Shown: positions 56,687-64,000 of the stretch, piece after piece | Layout: every line of letters begins with the position of its first letter | How positions within the stretch are numbered: position 1 is the stretch's first letter | From: Aestuariispira ectoiniformans | GTDB lineage: Bacteria > Pseudomonadota > Alphaproteobacteria > UBA8366 > Aestuariispiraceae | Direction: 5' to 3' | DNA length: 64,000 nt | Assembly: GCF_025136295.1 (NCBI RefSeq) | Contig: NZ_CP062788.1 | Location: forward strand, 2,621,588 to 2,685,587 | Made by a program: the position numbers and the translations under genes | The notes under the pieces: generated by a model | Databases searched by the model: none | Seen by the model: the letters and a program-made list of their open reading frames with translations, nothing else | What the model was told of the DNA's origin: nothing

Positions 56687-57496
56687 TTAGTGGTGGTCAC
56701 AACTTGGGCCATGAACGTGACCTACGCCTTCCCCCTTGGGAACGATGGCGCCGTTGATGTCATGGTCGTGATCGTGGTGATGGGTATAAATCCCAAGATT
56801 GGACGCCGCCCGATGGCCGAAAAGCGCCACATATTCCGGGTTTTGACTGACGGTTTCCGGTAGGCCTTCACAACAGATATGCTTGTTCAGGCAGACGACA
56901 CGGTCCGTGGCGGCCATCACAATATGTATATCGTGAGAAATCAATAAGATACCACAGTTAAGTTCATCGCGTATCTGAGAAATGAGCTGATAGATTTCCG
57001 CCTCACCGACATAGTCTACTCCCTGTGTTGGCTCGTCCAGGACAAGGATGTCCGGATTGCGTAACATGGCGCGGGCCAGGGATACCCGCTGCATCTCCCC
57101 GCCGGAGAGATTAGCTACCATTTTATGATAGAGGTGATCGGCTTTTACCCGTGCCAATGCCTTCCTGATGTCCTCAGGTTTCGCCCTTTGAGTAAGGGTC
57201 ATCAGGCGATAGACGGGGAGCGGCATGACCGGGTCTATATTCATGCTTTGCGGGACATAGCCGACACGTAACGACGGTGTTGTATTCACTGTTCCGCTGT
57301 CAGGCTGCACCAGGCCCAGGGCGATCTCCACCAACGTGGATTTTCCGGCCCCGTTCGGGCCGATCAGGGTCACGATTTCTCCGCGATAGACTTGCAGGGA
57401 AATCGACTGCAGTATCTGTTTTTCCTGTCGCCGCAACGAGATTTCCTGCAAATCGACAAGTAATTCCCCGGATTGTTTTGGAAGAACACCGGTCAT
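56687..57496 (-). CDS. znuC: Zinc ABC transporter ATPase ZnuC
   Basis: ATP-binding subunit, 269 residues: Walker A GPNGAGKST, signature LSGGEMQRVSLARAML, Walker B ILVLDEPTQGVD, and switch His in LLISHDIHIVM. The C-terminal tail is His/Asp-rich (THHHDHDHDINGA and HVHGPSCDHH), as often seen in ZnuC. ATG overlaps the zur stop by 4 bases. Confidence 0.95.
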   Translation of the reverse strand: MTGVLPKQSGELLVDLQEISLRRQEKQILQSISLQVYRGEIVTLIGPNGAGKSTLVEIALGLVQPDSGTVNTTPSLRVGYVPQSMNIDPVMPLPVYRLMTLTQRAKPEDIRKALARVKADHLYHKMVANLSGGEMQRVSLARAMLRNPDILVLDEPTQGVDYVGEAEIYQLISQIRDELNCGILLISHDIHIVMAATDRVVCLNKHICCEGLPETVSQNPEYVALFGHRAASNLGIYTHHHDHDHDINGAIVPKGEGVGHVHGPSCDHH

Positions 57497-57945
57497 TGTG
57501 CGCCATCCGCGCCCTGACAGTCAGAGCATAGACCTGTTACCTCGACGGCTGCGTTGGCGATTTTGAAGCCCTCATGGCTGGCTTGCTTTTTAATGGCATT
57601 TTCCAGTTTGGGGTCTGATGTTTCCACAACATGCCCGCATTGTCCGCATACCAGAAGCTGATAGCCATGCTCATCGCCGGGATGCGTACAGGCAAAGTAG
57701 GCGTTCATGCTTTCCACCTTGTGGACCAGTCCGTTGTCCATCAGAAAATCAAGTGCACGGTAGACTGTCATCGGTACCGCGTTGTTTTTGCTTTCAGACA
57801 GGCGGTTCAATATTTCGTAGGCACCAAGAGGCGTATCACTTTCCAGGATAATTTCAAGAACCTGGCGACGTGTGTCCGTCAGGCGAATGCCTTTGGCCGA
57901 ACATATTTCTTCAATGTTTTCTAATGTAGTCGGAGTGCTTGTCAT
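57493..57945 (-). CDS. zur: Zinc uptake regulator Zur (Fur family)
   Basis: Zinc-dependent repressor of 150 residues. It has the Fur winged helix (RLTDTRRQVLEIILES and YRALDFLMDNGLVHKVES), and the structural zinc cysteines CGQCGHVVE and CSDCQG at the C-terminus. ATG at 57945 is family-like; a longer frame begins at 58020. Its operon with znuCB and divergent znuA implies control of both by the boxes between. Confidence 0.92.
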   Translation of the reverse strand: MTSTPTTLENIEEICSAKGIRLTDTRRQVLEIILESDTPLGAYEILNRLSESKNNAVPMTVYRALDFLMDNGLVHKVESMNAYFACTHPGDEHGYQLLVCGQCGHVVETSDPKLENAIKKQASHEGFKIANAAVEVTGLCSDCQGADGAQ

Positions 57946-58004
57946 TGGATGCGACTGGCCATTTGTATTTCGCAAAGCTGATAAATCTATATCGAAAGCG
58001 AGAA

Positions 58005-58046
58005 TGTTATACCATAACAATTTTGTATGGACAAATGTTATAACAT
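58005..58046. promoter_or_regulatory. Two Zur-box-like palindromes in the zur/znuA intergenic region
   Basis: Site 1: TGTTAT-ACC-ATAACA at 58005-58019. Site 2: ATGTTATAACAT, a perfect 12-bp palindrome at 58035-58046. The TGTTATxxxATAACA pattern resembles known alphaproteobacterial Zur boxes, and the sites lie between divergent zur-znuCB and znuA. Confidence 0.85.
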
Positions 58047-58118
58047 CACATACCTATCAACGCGGAAACCAAACCTGCTATTAGAACATCCTGACGGAAA
58101 GGAAGCGGTGAAAGCGCA

Positions 58119-59078
58119 ATGGTAAAAATGTTGAATAGACTGATAACCGGGATTTCGGCTTTGACGCTTTTCGCAGGCGGAGCGATGGCGGAGCCCAAGG
58201 TTGTTGCAAGTATCCAACCAATTCACTCCCTTGTCGCAGGTGTTATGGCCGGTGTTGGCTCTCCAACCCTGCTGGTTAAGGGAGGAGGATCACCGCACAG
58301 CTATTCTCTCCGTCCCTCCGAAGCACGGGCGTTGGCGGATGCTGATGTTGTGTTCTGGGTTGGGGAAGGTCTGGAAACCTTTTTGAGAAAGCCCATAAAG
58401 ACGCTGGGAAGTAATGCTAGGGCTGTGGAATTACTCCATGCCCCGGGGGTGTTGAAAATTGCCTATGGCCCGGATGAAGAACATCATGATGACGATGCTC
58501 ACGAGCACGAGCACGAGCACGATGAGGTTCATGACGAGGGACATCATCACGGTGCCTTTGACCCGCACATCTGGTTAGACCCCCGGAATGCAGAGGTGCT
58601 GGTGAATACTATCGCGGCGGAACTGGAAGCCGCGGACCCGGCAAACAAGGATGCTTATGAAGCGAATGCAAACAGACTGGCTGAGCGTCTGCGTGCCCTT
58701 GACCATGCGCTTTCTGAGCGACTGACGCCGGTTGAAAAGAGCCCCTATGTCGTCTTCCACGAGGCATATAGCTATTTCGAAAAGCGATATCATTTGAATC
58801 AGGTTGCGTCAGTCACGGTTAGTCCCGATCGAAAACCGGGGGCCGCGCATCTCAAGGAGATACGTCAGAAAATAGCCGAAAGCGGTGCTATGTGCGTATT
58901 CACGGAACCTCAGTTCGAACCCAAGGTTGTTCAAACAGTAGTTCAGGGGATGGATGTCGGGACAGGCGTGATGGACCCGTTGGGCGCATCGCTGGTCCCG
59001 GGTGAGGATGCCTATTTCAAACTGATGGAAAGTCTTGCTGCCGGGCTGACTGATTGCCTGACAGGCAAGGGTAATTAA
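58119..59078 (+). CDS. znuA: Zinc ABC transporter substrate-binding protein ZnuA
   Basis: Periplasmic zinc receptor of 319 residues, signal peptide to about residue 24 (GGAMAEPK). Zinc ligands are visible in QPIHSL, the SPHSY loop, and FHEAYSYFEKRYHL; the disordered His/Asp/Glu-rich loop (about residues 122-148, HHDDDAHEHEHEHDEVHDE) is the usual zinc-capture arm. It is opposite zur-znuCB. The stop overlaps the convergent GlxA gene by 4 bases. Confidence 0.95.
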   Translation: MVKMLNRLITGISALTLFAGGAMAEPKVVASIQPIHSLVAGVMAGVGSPTLLVKGGGSPHSYSLRPSEARALADADVVFWVGEGLETFLRKPIKTLGSNARAVELLHAPGVLKIAYGPDEEHHDDDAHEHEHEHDEVHDEGHHHGAFDPHIWLDPRNAEVLVNTIAAELEAADPANKDAYEANANRLAERLRALDHALSERLTPVEKSPYVVFHEAYSYFEKRYHLNQVASVTVSPDRKPGAAHLKEIRQKIAESGAMCVFTEPQFEPKVVQTVVQGMDVGTGVMDPLGASLVPGEDAYFKLMESLAAGLTDCLTGKGN

Positions 59079-60037
59079 ACGCGTCTGTCCTGGCTGGGGG
59101 GGTGGCCATAGCGGTCCTTGTAGGCTCTGGAAAAATGGGCTGACGAGGAAAAGCCGCTGGCCACCGCCACTTCCATGATCGACATATCGGTCTGTTGCAG
59201 CAGCGCACGAGCCTTTTCCAGGCGCAGCATGCGATAATAAGCGCCGGGAGAGGAGTGCAAAGCCTTTCTGAAGGACCGCTCCAGTTCCCGTAGGGATATG
59301 TCGAGCATATCGGCGATATCGACGGGACGAAGCGGGTCTTCGAGGTGGCTTTCCATTAGGTCAACGGCCCCCAATACCTTTCGATTGACGGTGAACAACC
59401 GCTGGCGCAACTCGCTTCGCTGAGGCGCATGGCCCTCGCGTATCCTGCCATAGGTGAACTGATCCGCGACCGCCACGGCGAATTCCCGTCCATGCTGTGC
59501 CTGGATCAGATGTAACATCATATCCATGGCGGACGCGCCGCCCGACGACGTAAAGCGGTCCTTGTCCACCACATAGATATCGGGCACAAGCCAGACCTCG
59601 GGAAAAGACTCGGCGAATGCAGCCTGGTGGACCCAGTGTATGGTTGCCTGATATCCGTTCAGAAGTCCCGCACTTGCCAAAACATGCGCGCCCGTATCAA
59701 CGGCCCCAAGAATGCTTCCGCGCCGCTCCTGTCGCCGCAACCAGTTCATAACTTTCGGTGTCGTAACCTTTTCTGGACTGAAACTGGTGCAGACAACGGT
59801 CATTGGGAAAAAATCGTCATCTGAAATCGCTGCATCGGCAACAGCCTGCATGTTGTTGCTTGCAATGGCCGGCGCACCGTCCACCGTCAGCAATGTCCAG
59901 TCATAGAGCTGCTTACCTGCAAGCCAGTTGGCAATTCGCAAGGGTTCCGAGGCGGATGAGAAGGCCATCAGCGAAAATCTGTCCAGAAGAAGAAACGCCA
60001 GCTTTTGTGGGCCAGATAGGGGAGGCTGTCCGAACAT
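59075..60037 (-). CDS. GlxA-family AraC-type transcriptional regulator (CdhR-like)
   Basis: A 320-residue regulator: an N-terminal DJ-1/PfpI-like domain (residues about 12-170, with GAVDTGAHVLASAGLL) and a C-terminal AraC helix-turn-helix pair (LEDPLRPVDIADMLDISLRE and MEVAVASGFSSSAHFSRAYK). This architecture is shared by GbdR, CdhR and ArgR, which control catabolism of quaternary amines and amino acids. It is divergent from the carnitine-dehydrogenase-like gene, which supports CdhR-like control. The effector is inferred only. Confidence 0.88.
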   Translation of the reverse strand: MFGQPPLSGPQKLAFLLLDRFSLMAFSSASEPLRIANWLAGKQLYDWTLLTVDGAPAIASNNMQAVADAAISDDDFFPMTVVCTSFSPEKVTTPKVMNWLRRQERRGSILGAVDTGAHVLASAGLLNGYQATIHWVHQAAFAESFPEVWLVPDIYVVDKDRFTSSGGASAMDMMLHLIQAQHGREFAVAVADQFTYGRIREGHAPQRSELRQRLFTVNRKVLGAVDLMESHLEDPLRPVDIADMLDISLRELERSFRKALHSSPGAYYRMLRLEKARALLQQTDMSIMEVAVASGFSSSAHFSRAYKDRYGHPPSQDRRV

Positions 60038-60060
60038 GAATACATGCCTGTTTTGTGTGG

Positions 60061-60088
60061 TCGAAAAACATCATTCTTCTGTCGAAAA
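60061..60088. promoter_or_regulatory. Direct repeats in the GlxA-regulator/fusion-gene intergenic region
   Basis: Two copies of TCGAAAA at 60061-60067 and 60082-60088, 21 bases apart (two helix turns), the spacing expected for an AraC-family dimer. Confidence 0.5.
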
Positions 60089-60133
60089 TTGTCAAATTAT
60101 CTTTCTGATCGGGCGTAGAGTCCAACTTTAGAA

Positions 60134-61480
60134 ATGCGGTTTGCAATTATGGAGTTGGCGAAGACGATGCGGGAAGTCCGAACTGTAGGGATTGTTGGTG
60201 CAGAGGCTGTCAGCGCCGAGTGGTGCGCACGCTTTCTTGCGCGTGGTTTGGATGTTGTCCTATGGGCTCCCGGCGATGACCGGCATAGCGACGTATCGGC
60301 GTGCGTGATGCGTGCATGGCCCGCCTTGTCGAAACAAGGATTGTTCCCGGGGGCGTCACCGGAGCGGCTCCGTTTTGCAGACTCATTGGAAAGCCTCGTT
60401 GAGCAATCGGACCTGATCCAGAACACCCTGGGCGAAGATGGAGAAACGGACGGCCTGATTAGTGAAATGGCCGGCCAGGACGTCATAATTTCAACGTGCA
60501 GTCTGAACCGGGCGAGGGGGGCTCGTCATTCCGAACGTGTGCTGTCTGTCTGCGTTGAGCGGCCGGTTTATCTGTTGCCCGTACTGGAGATCATCCGGGG
60601 GCAGGAAACCTCAGAGGAAGTTGTTGCGCAGGCACGTGAGTTTTATGGTTCGGTCGGCTTCAAACTCTTCGAAACGCAAGGACCAGTAACGGGTCGCCTG
60701 TCAGAAGCCCTCCGGCGGGAAGCGCGTGCGATTAAAGACGGTGGTACTGTCGCCGCGCAGGATCTTGATGATCTTTATCTGCATGGCAGTGGGCTGCTTT
60801 CTGCTGTTCTGGGGCCCCTGGAGCAGGTTGAAAGTGTTTCCGGCGATAAGGACATTGAACTCCAGGTCATTCGTGACGAATGTATTGTCGCGGTCATGCA
60901 GGCGTTGCGGGCTTTCAAGCGAGGCGCGGGAGCCTTACTTCAGGAAGATGAAAGCCGCAGAATTCAGGCTGGACAGGCGTTTGCCCGTTGGCATGATGGC
61001 GATTGTGTGAAGGCCCCGCTTGCGCTTTACCAATCAACAGTTTTGCCGGAATGGGTTGATTATAACGGTCATATGACAGAGGCAGCCTATCTCACTGCCT
61101 TCGGTTGGGCGTCGGATGCCCTGTTCCGCTATGTCGGTGATGACGAGGCTTATCGCGAGTCGGGGCTGTCTTTTTATACGGTTGAGACGCATATCAACTA
61201 TTTCCAGGAATGTAGTACCGGCGACCCCTTGCGCTTCACAACCCAGATTCTCGGGTTGGATGAGAAGCGCATGCATATTTTCCATTCCATGTATCACGGC
61301 CATAGCGGAGAGCTTCTGGCCACGACAGAGCAGATGCTGTTGCACGTCGATATGAAGGCGGCACGGGCCTGCCCGATTCGTGAAGACGTCTATGAGGCGC
61401 TGGCCGCGGTCAGGGCCGTTCATCAGGACATGGAAATGCCGAAGCAGGTTGGCCGGCAGATGGCGATCAAAAAGCGCTGA
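60134..61480 (+). CDS. Carnitine-dehydrogenase-like domain fused to thioesterase (degenerate CdhA-CdhB fusion)
   Basis: A 448-residue two-domain protein. Residues about 17-310 resemble L-carnitine 3-dehydrogenase / 3-hydroxyacyl-CoA dehydrogenases (ARFLARGLDVVLWAP near the start), and about 325-440 is a 4HBT thioesterase (STVLPEWVDYNGHMTEAAYL and EQMLLHVDM), like betainyl-CoA thioesterase. The usual GxGxxG loop reads GIVGAEAVSAEW and the catalytic His motif HPFNP is replaced by ERPVYLLP, so dehydrogenase activity is doubtful. Alternative starts at 60149 and 60167. It stands first in a run with an acyl-CoA dehydrogenase and acyl-CoA synthetase. Confidence 0.82.
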   Translation: MRFAIMELAKTMREVRTVGIVGAEAVSAEWCARFLARGLDVVLWAPGDDRHSDVSACVMRAWPALSKQGLFPGASPERLRFADSLESLVEQSDLIQNTLGEDGETDGLISEMAGQDVIISTCSLNRARGARHSERVLSVCVERPVYLLPVLEIIRGQETSEEVVAQAREFYGSVGFKLFETQGPVTGRLSEALRREARAIKDGGTVAAQDLDDLYLHGSGLLSAVLGPLEQVESVSGDKDIELQVIRDECIVAVMQALRAFKRGAGALLQEDESRRIQAGQAFARWHDGDCVKAPLALYQSTVLPEWVDYNGHMTEAAYLTAFGWASDALFRYVGDDEAYRESGLSFYTVETHINYFQECSTGDPLRFTTQILGLDEKRMHIFHSMYHGHSGELLATTEQMLLHVDMKAARACPIREDVYEALAAVRAVHQDMEMPKQVGRQMAIKKR

Positions 61481-61524
61481 CACAGATTCAGGGGCTGTTG
61501 CAGCCTTATTCAGGGAGACAAGAG

Positions 61525-62685
61525 ATGGATTTTTCTTTGACCGATGAGCATCGGCTCATCATCGAGAGCGTTCGCAGTTTCGTGGAAACGGAACTCTACC
61601 CCTACGAAGAGGAAGTAGAGAAGACGAACCAGATTCGTCCCGATCTGCACGAACAGATCAAAAATAAAGCGAAAGAGTATGGCTTTTACGCTGCCAATAT
61701 GCCCGAAGAGCTGGGTGGAGGCGGTCTGGATACCGTCTCGTTGACCCTTATGGAAAAAGAGTTGGGCAAGGCGAATTTCGGTCTGCAATACACTGTGGCG
61801 CGCCCCAGCAATATTCTGCAGGCCTGCCGTGGCGACCAAATCGAAAACTATCTTCTGCCGACGATCCGGGGGGACAAGGTTGACTGTCTTGCGATGACAG
61901 AGCCTAACGCCGGGTCGGATGTCCGGTCGATGCAGTGCCGTGCGGAGCGCGATGGCGATCATTATGTTATTAACGGAACCAAACATTTCATCAGCCATGC
62001 CGACGTCGCGGATTATGTAATCCTTTTTGCAGCAACCGGTGTGGAAGAGACCCCTCGCGGGCCAAAGAAAAAGATCACGACATTCCTGGTCGATGTAGGG
62101 ACACCCGGTTTCACAGTAGATGATGGCTATAACAGCGTTTCGCACCGCGGCTATCACAACTCGATACTGAATTTTGATAACTGCCGTGTTCACGAGTCTC
62201 AGATTCTGGGCGAGGAACATAAAGGCTTTGACGTCGCCAACGATTGGTTGGGCGCAACCCGTCTGTCTGTTGCCGCAATGTGCCTGGGCCGTGCGGAGCG
62301 GGCCCTTGAGATTGCCGCTGACTGGGCAGCCAGCCGTAAACAGTTTGGGCAATCGATCGGAAAATTCCAGGGCGTGTCGTTCAAGCTGGCCGACATGGCG
62401 ATGGAATTGAAGGCCGCAGAACTTCTGACACTTTATGCGGCATGGAGGAATGACCAGGGGCAGATGACCGATAGCGATGCGGCGATGGCAAAGCTGAAGT
62501 CGACTGAGATGCTGGCTATGGTTTCCGATGAAGCAATCCAGATTCTGGGTGGCATGGGCCTCATGGACGAATTGCCGCTGGAAAGGATTTGGCGCGATCA
62601 CCGTGTTGAGCGTATCTGGGATGGTACGAGTGAAATCCAGCGCCATATCATCTCGCGGTCCTTGTTGCGTCCTCTGGAAGGGTGA
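61525..62685 (+). CDS. Acyl-CoA dehydrogenase (CaiA-like context)
   Basis: A 386-residue FAD-dependent acyl-CoA dehydrogenase: CLAMTEPNAGSDVRSMQCRA, GRAERALEIAADWAASRKQF, and IQILGGMGLMDELPLERIWRD. The residue at the usual catalytic Glu (xEGT) position is Asp in RIWDGTSEIQ. The next gene is an acyl-CoA synthetase and the preceding one a betainyl-thioesterase fusion, so a substrate such as gamma-butyrobetainyl-CoA is possible, but this is inference. ATG at 61525 follows AGGGAGACAAGAG. Confidence 0.9.
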   Translation: MDFSLTDEHRLIIESVRSFVETELYPYEEEVEKTNQIRPDLHEQIKNKAKEYGFYAANMPEELGGGGLDTVSLTLMEKELGKANFGLQYTVARPSNILQACRGDQIENYLLPTIRGDKVDCLAMTEPNAGSDVRSMQCRAERDGDHYVINGTKHFISHADVADYVILFAATGVEETPRGPKKKITTFLVDVGTPGFTVDDGYNSVSHRGYHNSILNFDNCRVHESQILGEEHKGFDVANDWLGATRLSVAAMCLGRAERALEIAADWAASRKQFGQSIGKFQGVSFKLADMAMELKAAELLTLYAAWRNDQGQMTDSDAAMAKLKSTEMLAMVSDEAIQILGGMGLMDELPLERIWRDHRVERIWDGTSEIQRHIISRSLLRPLEG

Positions 62686-62693
62686 GGCGTCCC

Positions 62694-64000
62694 ATGATCA
62701 GTCGTGAAGGGTTCAAGAGGTTGCTGTCACCGGCCTCCATCGCCGTGATCGGCGGCAGGGCTGCCGAAGCAGCGATTCGGGAGTGCAGGCGTTTCGGGTA
62801 TGACGGCGAAATCTGGCCGGTAAACCCAAAGCGCGCCGAGATGGCGGAATTGCCATGCTACGGATCGCTTGATGATTTGCCGGGTATTCCTGATGCGGCT
62901 TTCCTTGCCATTAATGCGGATCTGTCGATAGAGGCTGTTTCGCAATTGGCTGCAATGGGGTGCGGCGGCGTTGTCTGCTATGCCTCTGGTTTCAAGGAAA
63001 GCGGGGGAGACGGCATCGCCCGGCAGGAGGCACTTGTTGAGGTTGCGGGCGATATGCCTGTGATCGGGCCGAATTGTTACGGCGTATTAAACGCACTGGA
63101 CGGTGTTGCGCTATGGCCGGATCAACATGGTTGCCAGCGTCAGGAGCGGGGCGTTGCAATTGTAACCCAAAGCGGCAATATTGGCCTGAATATGACGATG
63201 CAACGTCGTGGTCTTCCATTGGCTTATATGATTGCCGTGGGCAATCAGGCCCAGATTGGGTTGGACGACTGTGTGGATATGCTGCTCTATGATCCGCGTG
63301 TGACGGCCATTGGTCTGCATATCGAAGGGCTCGATGATTTCCCCAATTTTGATCGTGTCGCGCGCCGCGCCCTGGAGAAAAAAGTCCCCATCCTTGCCTT
63401 GAAGGCCGGGCGTTCGGAAACCGGCGCGAAACTGGCGATGAGCCACACAAGTTCTATGGCAGGTTCCGACCAACTTTACGATGCGATGTTCGACCGGTTG
63501 GGAATTGCCAGATTGCATTCTGTGACGGCATTTCTGGAGACATTGAAGCTGCTGTCCGTGATCGGCCCTTTGACTGGAAACAGCATTGCCTCGATGAGTT
63601 GTTCCGGTGGCGAGGCTTCTCTCATGGCTGACCTGTTTGAGAATAGGGCAGTTTGCTTTACCGAGATGGACGAAGACCATTGTCGTCAGGTACAGGCAAC
63701 GTTATCGGAAATGGTTTCCGTATCGAACCCGCTCGATTATCACACCTTCATCTGGGGTGATGAGGACAGGTTGGCGCAGACATTTTCTGCAATGATGGCT
63801 GCGGCCTATGATGCCACGATGCTGGTTCTCGACTGGCCCAGCACAAGCGGTGCTGACTTCAGCGACTGGAATGCATCCATGAGGGGGCTCATACGGGCGT
63901 CTCAGGAGACTGGACACAAAGCCATCGTCGTGTCCTCAATGCCGGAATGCCAACCGAGCGAAGTGACCGCTGAAATGATTGAGGCAGGGGTTGTGCCCAT
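62694..64000 (+). CDS. NDP-forming acyl-CoA synthetase (partial, 3' end outside window)
   Basis: Open to the end of the window, at least 435 codons. The N-terminal CoA-binding domain (SPASIAVIGG, NPKRAEMAELPCYGSLDDLP), the succinyl-CoA-ligase-like flavodoxin domain (TQSGNIGLNMTMQRRG, SVGNQ-type AVGNQAQIGLDDCVD) and the phosphohistidine motif SHTSSMAGSDQLYDAMFDRL are visible; the ATP-grasp part would follow outside. It starts 8 bases after the dehydrogenase gene, so coupled. Acid substrate unknown; likely a carboxylate (for example a betaine) to be activated for the same pathway. Confidence 0.87.
   Translation, partial: MISREGFKRLLSPASIAVIGGRAAEAAIRECRRFGYDGEIWPVNPKRAEMAELPCYGSLDDLPGIPDAAFLAINADLSIEAVSQLAAMGCGGVVCYASGFKESGGDGIARQEALVEVAGDMPVIGPNCYGVLNALDGVALWPDQHGCQRQERGVAIVTQSGNIGLNMTMQRRGLPLAYMIAVGNQAQIGLDDCVDMLLYDPRVTAIGLHIEGLDDFPNFDRVARRALEKKVPILALKAGRSETGAKLAMSHTSSMAGSDQLYDAMFDRLGIARLHSVTAFLETLKLLSVIGPLTGNSIASMSCSGGEASLMADLFENRAVCFTEMDEDHCRQVQATLSEMVSVSNPLDYHTFIWGDEDRLAQTFSAMMAAAYDATMLVLDWPSTSGADFSDWNASMRGLIRASQETGHKAIVVSSMPECQPSEVTAEMIEAGVVP

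Noticed and set aside
58498-58560. Tandem GAGCAC repeats as a stand-alone repeat or CRISPR-like element
   Set aside because: They encode the His/acidic arm of ZnuA in frame; no spacer-repeat pattern.
61510-62646. 378-codon minus-strand open frame opposite the acyl-CoA dehydrogenase gene
   Set aside because: Antisense shadow; no start signal or family.

Overview
The window is a gene-dense (about 90% coding), moderately GC-rich stretch of chromosome from a motile, aerobic, heterotrophic alphaproteobacterium. Several features point to this class: the gene order bamE / ubiquinol-cytochrome c chaperone / DUF177 / rpmF / plsX / fabH / ihfA / merR, the order rpiB-glyA-nrdR-ribD ... ribE-ribBX-ribH-nusB-thiL, a MucR/Ros zinc-finger regulator, an LdtR-type MarR protein, a HemB without the zinc cysteines, and many acyl-CoA and TRAP functions. 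A relative of Rhodospirillales/Sneathiella/Kiloniella-like marine bacteria is plausible, but the species cannot be fixed from sequence alone. I see no prophage, insertion sequence, CRISPR array or rRNA; the two RNA genes I can name are tRNA-Glu(TTC) and tRNA-Pro(GGG).

Layout. 1-9.2 kb: 3' end of recJ, a flagellar hook gene with its own sigma-54 promoter, tRNA-Glu, a parvulin, DUF983 protein, DMT exporter, recO, parC, bioY, a VOC protein. 9.3-13 kb: a TakP-type TRAP transporter (dctP-dctQ-dctM) with a terminator hairpin between the binding protein and the permeases. 13.2-18.8 kb: bpt, RDD protein, motA with two tandem motB genes, a membrane-anchored methyltransferase, a flavin reductase. 18.9-25 kb: L-serine dehydratase, a PLP decarboxylase behind a long structured leader, a secreted unknown, hemB, metY. 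25.2-32.5 kb: valine catabolism (isobutyryl-CoA dehydrogenase, 3-hydroxyisobutyryl-CoA hydrolase, mmsB), LdtR-like regulator, MlaC-like protein, glutaryl-CoA dehydrogenase, PAP2 phosphatase. 32.5-43.2 kb: mucR, then rpiB-glyA-nrdR-ribD, a LysR/DMT-exporter pair and a structured intergenic region that interrupt the riboflavin genes, then ribE-ribBX-ribH-nusB-thiL. 43.2-50.3 kb: fliL, an MFS transporter, bamE, and the lipid/ribosome cluster ending at tRNA-Pro. 50.4-55.1 kb: lower phenylacetate pathway paaF-paaG-paaH-paaJ on the minus strand. 55.4-59.1 kb: a cytochrome c and the zinc uptake locus znuA // zur-znuC-znuB. 59.1-64 kb: a GlxA/CdhR-type regulator divergent from a carnitine-dehydrogenase-like/thioesterase fusion, an acyl-CoA dehydrogenase and an NDP-forming acyl-CoA synthetase that runs off the window.

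The most promising unexplained signals are: (i) a compact structured RNA with a 14-bp terminator-like hairpin at about 38,925-39,050, between the inserted LysR/DMT pair and ribE; (ii) the decarboxylase leader at about 20,400-20,635 with mutually exclusive pairings; (iii) perfect palindromes placed as operators in front of the valine (18 bp) and phenylacetate (2 x 10 bp) operons and a 13-bp inverted repeat before the LdtR gene; (iv) the fused carnitine-dehydrogenase-like/thioesterase protein whose NAD-binding and catalytic motifs are eroded, sitting in what may be a quaternary-amine acyl-CoA pathway. Start codons were moved inward from the longest frame wherever a ribosome binding site or family N-terminus argued for it; these choices are stated in each entry.
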